Shown here piece after piece: positions 25,831-39,800 of a DNA stretch of 64,000 bases. Source of the stretch: Rotaria macrura (Eukaryota; Rotifera; Eurotatoria; Philodinida; Philodinidae); contig OENT01000084.1 of assembly GCA_900239685.1 (NCBI GenBank), positions 124,001 through 188,000 of the forward strand. The letters are read 5' to 3'. Both the position numbers and the translations under genes were made by a program. Within the stretch, counting starts at the first letter, position 1. Each line of letters begins with the position of its first letter. The notes under the pieces were generated by a model. It ran no database searches. It saw nothing but the letters and a program-made list of their open reading frames with translations, and was not told where the DNA came from.

Positions 25831-28800
25831 ATGTTGACAATGGATAGTGATGATGAAAATGCAGAATTAAATGCAGTTGAAGAAGATCTACATACACCAA
25901 ATGAACATACATTTGATGAACATATAACGTTTTCTAAATATCTAAAAAATTTTCTACCTCGAAAAACAGTCATGTATATTCAATATTGTCTATTACGTAT
26001 ACCATTATTGATCGTTTATGACTTTTTATTCACTGACAACTTTTCATCATCAATTCAATATGCTTTTCAATATTCAACGAAAATTATTGATCAACAGAAT
26101 CAACTTTTATTTCAGCCAATTAGTTATATATTACATAGTTATTTTTTCGAATTGTTAGTACAGATGAATCTAATTTTGTCCATACCGGTTGTAGGTAAGA
26201 TATTTTTATATGACAGAAAAATTGATTTTTTTCTAAGATAAATTATTTTATTTCAAGGCTTTATATTACTGGTTCTTTTATTATTATGTTCTAATCAACG
26301 TCTTGTCATTTTTTATAGTTATATTATACCAATGTTTATTATCTATTTTTATTATCATATAAATCGTTCAATAAACTTTCGACTAAATATGTTTATACTT
26401 CAATATATATTTTCATTAATTTATATTCGAATGATAAACATACACAATCATGTTTATCTATATAGAATTCAACGAATTCTTTGTCAATTAGCACCAATAC
26501 TATTTCTTATAACACGTTATACTTTTTCATTCAAATTAAATATCTATCTAATACACACATATTACCTTCTGTGGATATTCATACATATATTGGAATTATT
26601 TATCTCGCAACAAAAGACAATAGCTAATCTGATGCGAATTCGTATTTTAAATCAACTCATGAGTTTATATGAAAATTTCGGTTTACAAAATCTGATTAAT
26701 TATCTACGAGAACAAATACATATTGTAGTATTATTGAGAATATTCTGGTTTACGAAAGTTATTCTTGTACCAATAAGTATACGAACAGTATATACAACTC
26801 CATTTATAGCAAATGTAACAATAGATAGTAATGTGACTGTAGATTATAATGAAACAATAACGAGCACAATTTATTTTACAATTTTATTTTATGGAACAGA
26901 AACAACACTTAGGTAATTTAGAATTTTGATCTTTTTTCTTGAATCTAACGAAAACATTTGATTGATTTGTTTGTTTGTTCGTTTTTCTTTTAGTTTAATA
27001 AGTCTTGCATGCCTCGTTTCATATGCTATGAAAATAATATCTCATCGTTTATTTCGACATTTACGTTTATGGGGTGAAGATGTTCAACAGATTGGTACTG
27101 TAATTGGTATAATGTTTTTCATTTTACTTTTTCAATCAAATATAATTCGAATGGATCTCAATCGACGACATATTCCACTACTGAAAGCATTCAGTCTACT
27201 TATTATTGCACTGCTTCATTTTGTTCATACAATACTTGAACCTGAATTACTTAAAGTAGCCATGCAACCAATGACAGTAAGAATTGCATTTGATCAATCC
27301 ACGGAAAATGATATCGACAATAATCATGAAAAGTAAATATTTTAATCAGTTACGTGTCAATCGATTCGAAGTCGATTGCAATGAGAGATATTTTCGAGAC
27401 GTTTCATAGCTTTTTTTTTTCAAATTCATATTGACATTATGTTAATTGAGTTCTGTTTTATTTTTCTATTCATTTAGTTAGACATGAAATAGTCAACTCT
27501 ATCAGTTTAAGAGAAAATCCTTTATCTTGCGAGTAAACTCACCAATCGGTACTCTCCGCTTCAGTACGTACATAGCTAGTGGCGGCACCACAAGGGTTTT
27601 GAGCCCTTCTCTATTCTTCGGGAAACTTTTCAGCTTCCTTTTTATAAGTGAATATGTACAAGGTCTCAAAATTGCATAGCTTTATCAGTCATTGCCACTA
27701 ATCATAGATTCTCGATCCGTATTCCATTGATTGAATTTTCAGTTGATCCCTAGATATTACGAAATCAATCCAATCAAAGCACTTCGATGTGACAATATAC
27801 TTAATCACATGAAGCATGATAAAATTCTTGTCGTATATTAGATTTGAGAAAATTTTTTATTGTTAACAACTCACATCTTAGTACTAAAACATTTTCAAGA
27901 TGATTTACGGATCATGAGATTCTTGCCTTCAAAAAATGTCAGTTAAAACTATTGTGATTCAGTCTTCTTTGTCGTAACTTGAAATAGACTTTCGAATTCT
28001 GTAATAGGAATATAACTTTGTAAGCATGATACGTGAACTGAATTTCTTGTAGAGATATCTTTTAGTCACGGCAACAAAATTCAAATAGAAGATATCAATC
28101 AGTGACGTTTGACAACTATCCATATTTACTTCTAACACATTGCTGAATGTAGACAGATGTTTCAGTTTCATTGACATATAACCGTATGTTTTATTTTGTT
28201 TTGAAGCAAATAATAATAATAGATCAGTTACTATTGAGATAAAATGCTTAACACGATTTAGATTTTCTGGTGACAAATGTGTTTAAGATTCGAGGTATTT
28301 GCAGTTGATTTCTCATTTAAACAAATATTGATTATTCGACCATCGAGTATAGGTAAAATTATTGATCAATTAAAAGATAACATCGAGCAGTCCTCTGAAT
28401 GGGAAATATAAACGAAGACATGCTTCTCGTAGTAGATTCTTATTCATTTATTTTTTCCATTGACTTTTCCCTTCAAATTCGATAAAGTTATGTGTATATC
28501 TAAAACTAAAACTTTAGAAAATATCGATTCAAATTAGAAGCCGGTCTTTTATGAAAGACTGGTGAATGTAAAGCATAGTCTAGTTTTAAGTTATTTTGAT
28601 GCATAAGATGCTCCTGCTAATCGAATCTAGCGAACACATCGAACTTTAGGGAATATTGTTCTTACGACTATTAAACTCGTATTTTTTCCTTCTCTGGCAA
28701 AACTCCATAATATATATTCTTCATTAGAATTGAATGAGTCATTTATAGAAAGCAAAGTCTTGTAGGACAGCACACGCTGTTTCTCTTAGTCGGATGTACG

Positions 28801-30968
28801 ATAGTTAGTTGCAGCTTTATAATCTTGGTACAATAAAAAGCTCTAACACATGAATCCAGGTCATGTACGATTTAACATCATAGTTAGAAAGTCTAGTGAA
28901 AGAAAAATTGGTTGTATGGGCTTTTAGTCAATGAAATTATGCAAAGATCCGAAGTTTACCTAGCAAAAGCAACCGTGACAAAAATATCTTTGTTTTTGTA
29001 ACAGAATACTGAAGTTGAATAAATTTTTTAAGTATAGAAATATTATCTTCCGATTTTAGAATTTAAGTTTCCATGTAAACCTGTCACGTTTAGTTTGCTG
29101 TTAACAGATGAAGTATTGGTAGATAAATTCTCAATGAACAGCTGGTATAATGACATCATTAATGAGAAAAATATTATTCTTTAACGCATTGGTCTCACAG
29201 ACGGTATACATTAGATAGACTTGAATCAAACATAAACACTTTAAAGAATTTGTAATCTTACCACGATGCCATCTAGATACTACATTTTAACAGTGCTCTT
29301 TCAAATGAAAACCATGGGAAGAGAACGGCGAATATCAAAATTTCGAATTTCAGCTTCACTTGAACATAAACTTTGAATAGAATAACTTGTAAAAAGTATA
29401 TTAGATGTTGCCGGTGTCGTCACATGGTGAGATATAGCAAGAGCCATACTTCATTTTGCACATTGTTCATAGGAACAGATGAGTTTCATTCTCCTTTGAA
29501 TTCTGAATAAAAGCAAATCACATCACATAAAAACTTTTTGGTCAGTTATTCTTGTTCACAACTATCTCTATAGTTACTTAGACATCAGTCCAAAAACTAA
29601 TTCACCAAAGAAGCAATCAAGTACGAATACGAATTCTTTTACCAAGATTCTTAGTTCATTTAACTCTACAAAATCTTTAACAATCTCAGATGTAAGATGA
29701 TTTATAATTTGAAAGATTTCTCAATAAAAATGATGGGTCTACATATCTCTAGACTTGAAACTAGTCACATCGGAAGCTTAGCATTTTCTTTTCAAAAACG
29801 ATAGTCTCTACAGTCAATAACAGGTAAAAAATAAAATTAGTATAGCTATACACGTCGATGAGAACGAATCGGTTTCATCAAGAAAGAAATTTTCGGGCGG
29901 AAGTTTTCTAATGAGTTCCGACTGGTACCTACTGAAAAATTCAGGAAATCGGTTGGGATTTGACGGAAAATTTTCGGTGATGATACTATTTGCGTTCTCT
30001 AATGTTTATTCTTGTGTAGGACAAATTGGCTTTTCATGTCCTATCTTGCAGTGATGCTCGTTTTTCGGAATCATTGATTCGAGTAGTTACTTTTGTTTAG
30101 AAATAAAAGGGAAAAAAACAGTTCATGTACAATGATCTATGTTCTTCATTTTCCTTTATAAAAAGCTGCTAATCGAAAGCTTCTCGTGATTTTCACAGTA
30201 TTTTTTTAATGTAAGAATACTCTAAGAATCTCCCTCTCGGATATAGAAAGAAGTCACAGGCATTTTAACATTTTTAGATCACCATTTAAAGTACAATTGA
30301 TCATTGGAAAAATTCTTCGTTCATTTCAACATGCACATGTACACACATGTTTATCAATGTTATGCATAATCGTTGTTTTCCTGACGCTTTTATGGTCATT
30401 AACAACATTTTCATCGTGGCTTTTAGTCATAACAGCAATATCATTAGAACTGATCATACGTATCTTGGGATCATTATGTCAATTTACACTTTATATTCTT
30501 GATGCGAATCATTGTTTACCTAATGATGATTCTTTTGATGAATATATATTTCATGTTAAAGCAATAACATCATGTTGTGAATTTATTCTTGGTATTTTCC
30601 TACTTTTTAATGGTTTTTATATATTATGTTTTGAATCCCGTGGTGCATTACGTGCATTTCTACTTGCTATACATGCACATTTAAATATAATAAAAACATT
30701 TCGTCGTGGTTGGCGAATACTTCGCAATCGTAAATCAGCATGGAATACTGTTAAACGATTGCCATTAGCTACAGAAGAACAAATTAGAAATTATAATGAT
30801 ATATGTTCAATATGTCATGATACATTAACCATAGGTCGTACATGTACAACGCCATGTTCACATTTATTTCATCAGAGATGCTTGCAAAAAGCTTTTTATG
30901 CAACACAAAACTGTGCATTATGTTTACGCCCGATTGTTGTCGACGAAAAAAATAATCATTCACAATAA
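25831..30968 (+). CDS. RNF139: Multi-pass RING-H2 E3 ubiquitin ligase, TRC8 (RNF139)/RNF145-like
   Basis: TRC8/RNF145 proteins are ER-membrane E3 ligases in ER-associated degradation and sterol control. Exons are 25831-26194, 26258-26912, 26994-27332 and 30278-30968; phases 1, 2, 2 close and give 2049 nt, 682 residues (human RNF139 664, RNF145 663). The chain has an acidic N-terminus, then about ten or more hydrophobic segments rich in I, L, F and Y through about residue 560, as in the TRC8-type N-terminal domain. A C-terminal RING-H2 lies at about 629-668: CSIC, then C at 646, H-x2-H, C, and CALC, with the PCSHLFHQRCL core. The last exon lies behind a 2.9 kb intron. It is joined to the first three because donor AA|GTAAAT (phase 2) matches acceptor TTTTTAG|A and the membrane topology continues. 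An AATAAA overlaps the stop codon (30964-30969). I cannot separate RNF139 from RNF145. Confidence 0.85.
27333..30277 (+). other. 2.9 kb intron of the RING ligase gene
   Basis: This intron is far longer than the typical 50-80 bp introns here. I see no nested gene. Two patches look less AT-rich than their surroundings: about 27555-27640 (GGCGGCACCAC and nearby bases) and about 29880-29970. Neither has a frame or inverted repeat that I can define; they may be old repeat copies. Confidence 0.45.
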
Positions 30969-31158
30969 AAAATATATTGTGTTATATATATATATATATA
31001 AAACAAAAACAAAACAAACTACATCGTTGTTTTTTAATTTTATTAATATGTCTGTGATGAACTGGAATTCAAAGAAAATGAAATAATTTATTTTGACTTT
31101 ATTTATTCATAAAAACGAAAACCTTTCTTTTTTGTAGATTATGAAATAAGAAAAAAGC

Positions 31159-33382
31159 ATGGAAGTCTCGACCAGTGTACGTACTGATTGTAGAATTTTG
31201 AAATTAAACTTGTACTTCTTAATTTTTAGACACGTCCTTCGAAATCGTCAAGTGTAGCACCTTGCTTTTGGACAAATCCCGAAGTATTGCATTGGATGAG
31301 AAATTACGTACCAGAACTATTCAATAAATATGGAGGCTTTTTTAAATCCCACGGAATTCGAGGTAGGATTAACAACAGTTCAACGATTCAATAGGATACG
31401 CTGATTTTCATAATGATCAACCCCGTTGAATTTTACGACTATGATTTAAACTAAGTGCATATAAAACACGTACATCAGATTATAATTACTGGAAAAGAAG
31501 AAATTTTAATTCCTTAATCTTTAAAGATGATGAAATACCTGTACTCGGCTAAGATGAAAGCTACGAAATACATACTAGTTACTATGATCTCAGATGTCAA
31601 GAAAGAATGAGTTCTTAATCATGAATGTCCGATGAAATATTTTCTTCATACGAACATGATATCTAGCTCAATGGTACTTTAAAAGTCATAATCTTAGGAT
31701 TTGTCGTATTGACAATAGAAAGAGAGTGTTGTAACAGAAGAATTAACACTCATGTTGTGAATATTATTGTACGTCTATCTATTTAAATCGTTTTCTATTA
31801 TTTGCAAATCTTTCCATTCGTTGAACATGTTGCTCAATCTTCATGTTCTGTGTAATCTAAACATTTATGAATTGCCCATGAAAGTTAGTGTATGTGATAT
31901 GTGTTCTTTCACTTGATTGAAGAACAACGCAATACTGTTCTTATTCCATGAAACATGGGAATACAGAAGTGCGATATGAATATTTTACGATAAAGTTGAT
32001 AACTCATTAATACTAGAGTGAATGTGAATCTAATCCGTGTATTTGTACGCAAAAGATTTGCACATCTTCATCATTTTTCTATTCCATGAAATCTAATTGA
32101 AAGAAATATTGATTTTTTTAGAACGAACCTGGAGATTAATCACTATAAATGTAGCACATTTTTTCTTCTATAGTGTGTTCCCAGCTAACAGTTAATCGAA
32201 AAGTAATTTGACCAAACAATAATCTAATTGATTTCGAGTCGTTTACAATGACAATCGGAAAATTTCTCTAGAAATTCTCGTTTCTAAATATTAGTTGAAG
32301 TGATAGAAAGTTTGTGAGTAAAACAAGTGATCAGTCATTGGTTAACATTGAATTTTCTAATGAATTACATGTTCTTAAATTTGATATACAATAAACTTTC
32401 AATACAAGCTAGGTACAGTCTTTAGACTACCTTATAAGATTTAATTAAGTAAAGCATTATGTTTACTTGAATAAAAAAATGAAGAAATTATGAACGCCTT
32501 CAATAAACAGGCCAATGTTTCAATACTCTTAAAATTAAATGTTACTATGAAAATTCCTTAAAGAAATTTAACAGATAAGTTTTTAAAATGTACAATCCTT
32601 TTTCACGCGAGACAATATTTATTCAGTAGATTCTAGCAAATCATGAAAAATCATGGAACGTCGTGCTTATTTCAATTTTTCTTTCCGATAAAATATTATA
32701 CGTTCTAGAAAACGTTCATATCCCTTTGAATGTATGCTGAACGATCAATAGTGGAAAATGTCGAGTCCACACTTTTTCTCTTACTGCTCCACGATCTCGA
32801 AATGTGAAAAGAGAGTGATTTTTTTACTGTCTGTAATGTTGTTATTGCATGAGCTACATGTAATAACGAAACCTGAAGTATTTATTTCCACAAAATTATT
32901 TTGCAATAGAATTCATTAATCCAAGTTTTGAATTGAAATCGAATGTAAATCAGATTAGGCTACTTCGAATACGACCATGCTTAAACATTAACAAAGATCT
33001 GTTCCTTTTCAATGAAAAAAAATGATTGTTCTATGTATAGGACGAACTTTGTTCATGTTAAATGATAATCTTCTACTAGAAATGGGTATTAATGATTCAC
33101 AAGATCGGTAAAATTCATTGTCAAGATAAATAAAATATATCTATATGGATTACATTTGATAAAACTTTAGAGCACAATTTCGTATTGAAATAGCTAAGTT
33201 AAAAATCAAATCCGATTTATTGACTTTAAAAAATACACATCACAAAGGTAAATTTTTCTGTTTTAATGAACTTTATTGATTTATTTTATGTTTATTTTTT
33301 GTTTCAAATAGGAAATATTCGATTTTTAGAAGAAAATCCAATTAGTGAATCATCTCTCAGTGAACATGCTGAAGTCAATTAA
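31159..33382 (+). CDS. SAMD12: Small SAM-domain protein, SAMD12/SAMD10-like
   Basis: Five exons: 31159-31176, 31230-31362, 33041-33107, 33171-33247 and 33312-33382; 366 nt, 121 residues, phases close. After a short Ser/Lys-rich leader comes a SAM domain (about 22-85): FWTNPEVLHWMRN (helix 1), YGGFFKSHGIRGRTLFMLN (helices 2-3) and LLLEMGINDSQDRAQFRIEIAKLK (helices 4-5). SAM domains form homo- or hetero-polymers in signalling scaffolds. The compact size and the extension SDLLTLK after helix 5 resemble SAMD12/SAMD10, but the symbol is tentative. The first exon of 18 nt is inferred from phase and a GTACGT donor. An acceptor-like TTTTTTGTAG ends at 31137, 21 bases before the ATG and 169 bases after the upstream RING-ligase stop, suggesting processing of a shared transcript. 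AATAAA is at 33459-33464. Confidence 0.75.
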
Positions 33383-33962
33383 TATTTTTCTTCATCTCCA
33401 TACTTGTACTAGATCAATATGTTTCACTTCTGATATTTATTTCAAATAATTAATCAATAATAAAATATTTGTATTATATGTAATCTATTCTAGATCATTA
33501 TTTTAAGAAATTATTCAAATCATTTTTATAAAGATTGATTATTAAGTCTTCGATTATCTACGTATATTTCAAGAATCATTAATAAATAAATTTAATTTTT
33601 CTTTTGTTCTAAATATAACTGAAAATTCATTAGAACAAAACAATTATTAATTCTTCAAGCTAGCTGATTTTATGATGGTACGTAGAAGAAAACAAAAATA
33701 ATAATTTTTTAAAAGAAATTGATAACTTTATTCGTATCATGTTAATTTAATTAGCAGCTAGTTCGAGATAAGTCCTGTTATGAGTAAAGAAAGTTTTGAT
33801 ATTTCGAGAAGAACAAACATGCGCAGTGTTGCAAGAGATTTGAAGATAACAAAATGAAAAATTTATTTCTGATCTTCATGTCATTGGTGACGGAAAAATA
33901 ACAAGATCATAAATTTTGTTTCAAGAGGAAATGGGATATCTGTGATGATATCAACTTTGTTT

Positions 33963-34586
33963 GAAAAGTAAAAATGTCGGAACTATTTTTCAAAAATGTC
34001 GAAAGACTAAAATATCGACGGGTAAACATGTCGAAAGAAGAATAATTTCAATCAAATAAGAAATTACTCTATTTTTCGTTCGAACGAGGAAAAGTTAAAA
34101 TCAATAAACAAAGTCAACACATGGATGGTTGGCTTGGTTAACTTCAATATAATCTGAGCAGAATCATTTGGCCGTTTTCGCTACAACAAAAGGCAAGTCT
34201 GTAAGCCGGCCGGATGCATCGATGAGATCGTCACAGTATCGTTGGTATAAAGTATTGGTTTGGCTCTGTATTACCGATGTTTGATAGTTCTTTTTCTATG
34301 ATACGCCACTCGGCCATTGAGCCATTATCATCGTGACTCTTTTCTCTTCCTACTACAAGAAACTATTGATTTGCCAAATGTTTGGATGATTCTTTAGAAG
34401 TCTAGAATTCATTCTACTATGCTAGCCTTCAATAAGAAAAAACACGAAATAGCTGTCTAACCGAACAGTGCGTTTTTTCAGCTTCCCATATGTTGTTCGA
34501 TCGAGTATCTGACACCGACACATTCCATAATTCGATATTTTTACTTTTCGACATATTTCGTTTTCGACATTTTTACTTTCGACATT
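33963..34586. mobile_element. Candidate non-autonomous element with ATGTCGAAA inverted repeats
   Basis: The left end (33963-34035) reads GAAAAGTAAAAATGTCGG, then AAAATGTCGAAAGACTAA, AATATCGAC and CATGTCGAAAG. The reverse complement of the right end (34530-34586) reads TGTCGAAAGTAAAAATGTCG, AAATATGTCGAAAAGTAA, AATATCGAA. The two ends therefore match as imperfect inverted repeats of about 50 bp, each made of repeated ATGTCGAAA-like units. The 500 bp interior is somewhat less AT-rich and has no open frame of note. I could not find a target-site duplication, so the exact borders and the class are uncertain. Confidence 0.45.
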
Positions 34587-34719
34587 AGTTGGGTAAATCA
34601 CATCTGTTCTATTTCTCTAATTAATAGGTACGAAATACCTGTTTCATATATTGATCTTAGTTAGTTAATATACCGTTAAGGATGTATAGTTGCTGATACA
34701 TCCATCTCGTGACGTACGT

Positions 34720-35300
34720 TCTAGGCAAAACCTAAGCAGTTATCTATAAACACAGGCTTGATGTGTCTTACTACTAATGGTCCACAAAGATGCTCTCTGT
34801 GAACTAAGTACAAAGGCCTAAAGTTTTCTATTGTAAAGATAGAAAGTTTTGAAAACCAATGCCCCGATGATTTCGGGATTGTTGCAGCAACTACCGATGA
34901 ATCAAGGTGGTGTGCAAACATACTCCTTAGCAGACGCCTTCATCGGTGACCCCCAACTCTGTGCCCATTCCTCTCTGTTTATCAGGGTACTTTTCCATAA
35001 GCTCGCGGTCCTCTCATAAAGATCGGCTCCATCTCATGACCTACTGTCTCTTCGGAATCAAGATTTTTGGAGTTTACGTGTAAGAAACACACGATTGTCA
35101 ACAGCCAGATGTTATGCACTACAGCAAGGCAACCAACTAAGATATAATCAGTTGACCGATTGCAATCTTTGCCGAACTACAGTTAGCCGGCCACTCAGCC
35201 GTTTCTCCCCATTCATTGCCCAGGATCTCCTCCACATGGAGGATTATCTGCATGATCCCAAAGGATTTTTTCAAATAAAATCAGGTGAGCAGTAACTACT
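34720..35300. other. GC-richer patch with possible degenerate coding sequence
   Basis: This stretch looks close to half G+C (about 34740-35290) within surroundings near 30%. On the plus strand a frame from about 34750 runs with protein-like content (GLKFSIVKIESFENQCPDDF, CANILLSRRLHR) interrupted by one stop; another frame at 35095-35295 (HMEDYLHDPKGFFQIKSG) ends beside a GTGAGC donor-like sequence. I recognise no family. It may be a decayed gene, a repeat fragment or foreign DNA. Confidence 0.35.
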
Positions 35301-36809
35301 TGGCAATAGAAATGTCAAATATGTTAAAATGAAGATACATTAGTGAGAACATAACTAAGCGTGTTTTTAATTTAAAAAAAAAGAACACTGAATTTGACTT
35401 GCTGCTCTTTGTAAGTTAAAAAACTAACGTCGGATCTTAAAATGTTTTCTTTTGTTGACTGAAAAAATATTCAGTTTCAGAATATCAGTCAGTAGGGATT
35501 TTTCTTATTTATCATTTGATTGATTAGATGTCCAAGAGTATCTGAATAAAAAGAGACATCATCATTCGTGTGTGCAATTTTCCTTATTCAATTATTCATG
35601 GATTTTTTCATTTCATTTACTTCAATAACTCATTTCACCAAGTTCAAACGAATTCCATGGAATCTAGTTGTGTAAATAAAACCTCACTGGACTAGGATTC
35701 CTCTAGACTTTTCTAAAGTTTCACATATTTTCTTATTAAAATCTTTGATAATAATCATTGTTGTCCACAATCTCAATCATTAATAATTTACTTAATGATG
35801 ATATGTTTAATTGATAAAGATACTTCATTTGATTTTATTTCATAGTATATTCGACATTTTGAAACGGTACGAACTGCCGATTTCGTACACATCTTGACAA
35901 TTAATAATTTCACAGTCAGAATTTAACTATTTAAGAAAGTTCCATTCTAGATATAGCTGTATTTAAACAAGATTCGATGCAATTGAGAGACTAAAAACAG
36001 ACAGAAACATTAAATATCCACTATATTTTTTCAAATAAAAGTTTTTCTGTTATGTTCACTCATAGACACTTTTAAATTGTAAATGTTCATTTTTCTGTCT
36101 AAGACAATCAAAAAAAAAACGAATCTTCTGTATATTGATAAAGCTAGTGAGAACGAGAAAATTCTGTCAATTAGCGATACTACTAGTCATTTGGGTTTCA
36201 ACAGCAGTGGCAGTTTCCTAGTATTGATTTGAGCTAAGTACTCAAACCATAAAACAATCTAACCTTTTTCTGTCAAAAACCCATACTCATCGATGGAATG
36301 TTCACCAGAGAAACACTTTTCCAAATGAATGGATTTCATGCAGTGGATTGAATAGCGTCATATATATATATATATATGACACTTTCTTTCGAATGAATCT
36401 TTGATGAGATTTCAAATGTCATTAAATCTATGTATGCAAGCAGTATCAAAGTTCAAATTTTGTTTATTTAATTTTTCAATGAATATTCAAAATCCAGTAG
36501 TAAGATCATGGGTGTTCAGTTAGTACTGGAACTCCGTCGATGATTAAAATCAGTGCTCTTCAGTTAACGTCAGCAGTCGGCAGATAGGAAAAATTCAAAT
36601 TTTGTCTCACATGAACTCAACGTGTTCCGTATGCGCTGTAGAGGGCTGTCTCCAAATAATTTTGCCATCTAAGTTCCCTGAGGCTCTCGTTTTTGGAATA
36701 GAAAATTTCTAAATACTCACTTTTATGATCAACATCGTTTGGTTAAAACTTTAATAATTAATAATTTTTCTTTTCAGGTATCTTATGTTGATGGAAGCAT
36801 CTTCTTTTA

Positions 36810-39800
36810 ATGAAACAAATGTTTTGTTTTAAAATGGTAAATGTTCATTTTTAATGTTATCATCTTTTCTACGAAAATAATCATTCTTATTAGGGTCATG
36901 GAGTTTCGTCTGACACAACTGGTCATGCAGTAGTAGAGCAAAATTCAAATGAACATTATCTTGGTCTTGTGAACGTATGAATACGATACAAATAAAATAC
37001 GAATTAGATAGATATATTTTCTTAATGAATTCATGATTTTTCTTCATTTAGTTTGGTAATACGTGCTATTGTAATTCGGTGCTTCAAGCGCTTTATTTTT
37101 GTAAACCATTTCGAGACCGTGTTTTAAATTATCGTTCAACACAAAAGAGTAAAAAGGAAAATTTATTAACATGCCTAGCAGATCTATTTCATATGATTGT
37201 ATCTGGAAAACGACGAACGGGTGCATTGCAGCCAAAAAAATTTATTAATAAATTACGAAAAGAAAATAGTAATCGTTTTTGAATTATTGTCTGTTAATTA
37301 ATTACCTAGGTGAACGATTTTTTTTCTTTCTATAAGGCACATTCGATAATGATATGCAACAAGATGCACATGAATTTCTCAATCATCTATTAAATACATG
37401 CGCTGACATTCTCCTTGGTTTGTAGTTAGGCATTTCGAATTCATATTTCGATTTACGTATATTTTGCTATAGCTGAAAGAAAAGAAGAAAAAGAAAAGCA
37501 TGATAAACAACGAAATAAAACAAATAGTGTTACTGCTAGTAGTAATAACTATGCACAATCGAATGGTGATGGACAATATATACGAAATTTAACTAACCTG
37601 AATGGTCAAAGTGACCTGGCGACATCCAGTTCATCAATCGAGGATACCTGGATACATGAACTTTTTCAAGGAACTCTTGTATCAACAACAAAATGTCTCA
37701 ACTGTGAAACGGTATGTTAAACAGAGGATATTTTTTGATTTAGTAAGAGATTTTTTCTGGTTTGATTATTTTCCCACGAAAATTAACCATGACCTACAAC
37801 ATTCCATACGTATCGTATAAAATTGTCAGAATGTAATACAACCAGGCTGAAACTATCAATTCTAATTGTGTGTATTTTTCTGATTGATAACTAGCCAAGA
37901 CGAACTGAAAATGGATTATCAGATCATTTGAAATTCGTTTCATTTCTTCATTTTTTTATATTTGGTTTATTTTTATCATCGAAAGCATTGCGTCAAACTG
38001 TAGTTCAGTTTAATTTTTTGTCAATGAATTAAGCTGAACACATTAAGAATGCAAACAGTACTATCACGGTTGTCATTTATTTATATCATGGCTCGTTTTA
38101 ATAGAACAATGTAATATGTCTAATGTAAAACGAAACGGATACTTCAACTTGACATCTTCCTTCAAACAGAAAAAAAGCGACAGACTATAACGGTATTCCT
38201 TCATGAATTCTGATATACGTGTTCGTGCTATTCTAAATAATGGGAAAACGAGAAGATTTCCTGCTGTTAGTAACAAGAAGAGTATGTTTTTGAACTAGTA
38301 AACAACGGAAATCATCAAAATTCCTCCCGATATAAAACAGGCGTAATGGTCATCAACAACCATCCTTTTAGTTTATGATAAATTGATTTTTTTACGTCTT
38401 TAATTTGATAAATGTAAATTTTATGCACCGTGAAAGATTGATCATTAAATCAATGTCTAAATAAATTCCACATGAAATTTACATCATTCACAATAATGTT
38501 TCATCGACTGATACAAAAAATTGTCGATGTATTAAATCGTTACTCGATTAAGACGACATTCACTTGATAATGAATAAAAATCAAATGTCAACATTGATTT
38601 GCTTCTTTCGACTCTCTTACTTGAGATATATAGATATGTTTTGTTCATTAGAATTATAGGTTATTACATTGCACACAAGAATTCTACTGTTATGGTATGC
38701 AATTCATATTTAAAGTGAGGGATTCATGCATTTCGAATAAGTTTTCTTTTTGTAGAAAATTAAATATTTAAAATTTTTCCATATTGAAAGATGAATTTTC
38801 TTCATATAATTATATAACTATAAAGGAAATGATAGAAGCACGAGTACTTCTTTAATAGAGTAATTTCATAGAAGTATTAATTATTGTTGAAAGTTAATAT
38901 CCAAATGTGCATTGAACATATCCTAAATTTCAATATTTTATAAAACAAATTGTGAAAGTTTTTTTGCAATAACAATTATCTCAGGTATCAGAGTTTATCA
39001 ATCGAGACTATTTAAGATCATTTATGTGTCTATATTTGATGAGAATTGGTGCATGTTATTCATAATCTACTATTGTCAAATTTTATATATTATTCGTTGT
39101 ATCCAGCAATCCATGAACACAATATATTTATCCTTCGAACTATAGATATAAAAAAAAGTTCAAATTGATTCTTAAAATTTCATTAGTATTTGTTGTGCAC
39201 AGATAGATTTGTTAGGATTTTAATGAATGAGTACGGCTAGCTACTCATATATCATCTGGGATGATGAAATAGAGTGCTGTAGGCCTCTCTGATAATTGAT
39301 TTTCTTCTTTTTTTTTTATACATTAAACTAATTGTTTTATTTCATTAACATTTTTCGATGTATAAATAAATGTAAGTACATACTGGGTACTACACAGTAT
39401 GAGAAGCATTAGATAATTCATCTTTCTGGTGCATGCTGTGGAATCAAATTTTCCTATCCATTATCCCTTTCAATGAAAAATAATACGATCGTACTTGTAA
39501 TATCATCGAAATAATCAGTAAAACATTTTTCAATTGCCCTACCTGTATGCCGAGCACGTAGATTAATGTAAAAAAACAAAATCAATGTTCGACTTTGACG
39601 TAATCACAAATAAAAATTTGTGGGTCTTATTAATATTTTGATTTAACTGCCAGGGGCTTAATCAAGCAGCTTGCATCCCTATCATGCACAATTGAGAAAA
39701 TATAGTTTAGATAATTTGAAAAAAAGTTATTAATTAAAACTAATAGGAATGACGTCTGTTTTAATAAGGACTGTTGAGAAAATTGAGACCTACACATTGA

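Larger units (their letters stand above)
33383..36809. other. 3.4 kb intergenic region with an inverted-repeat element and a GC-richer patch
   Basis: No convincing gene lies here. It contains the SAM gene poly(A) signal, an inverted-repeat segment (33963-34586) and a patch of clearly different composition (about 34720-35300), both listed separately. The last 70 bases lead into the USP12/46 gene and include a CTTTTCAG acceptor ending at 36777. Confidence 0.5.

Noticed and set aside
27555-27640. Patch with GGCGGCACCAC inside the RING ligase intron, considered as a tRNA or transposon end
   Set aside because: No cloverleaf, no A/B box pair, no matching inverted end or duplication found.
36361-36377. 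TCATATATATATATGA-type palindrome
   Set aside because: A TA microsatellite is self-complementary by nature; nothing else around it suggests an origin or element.
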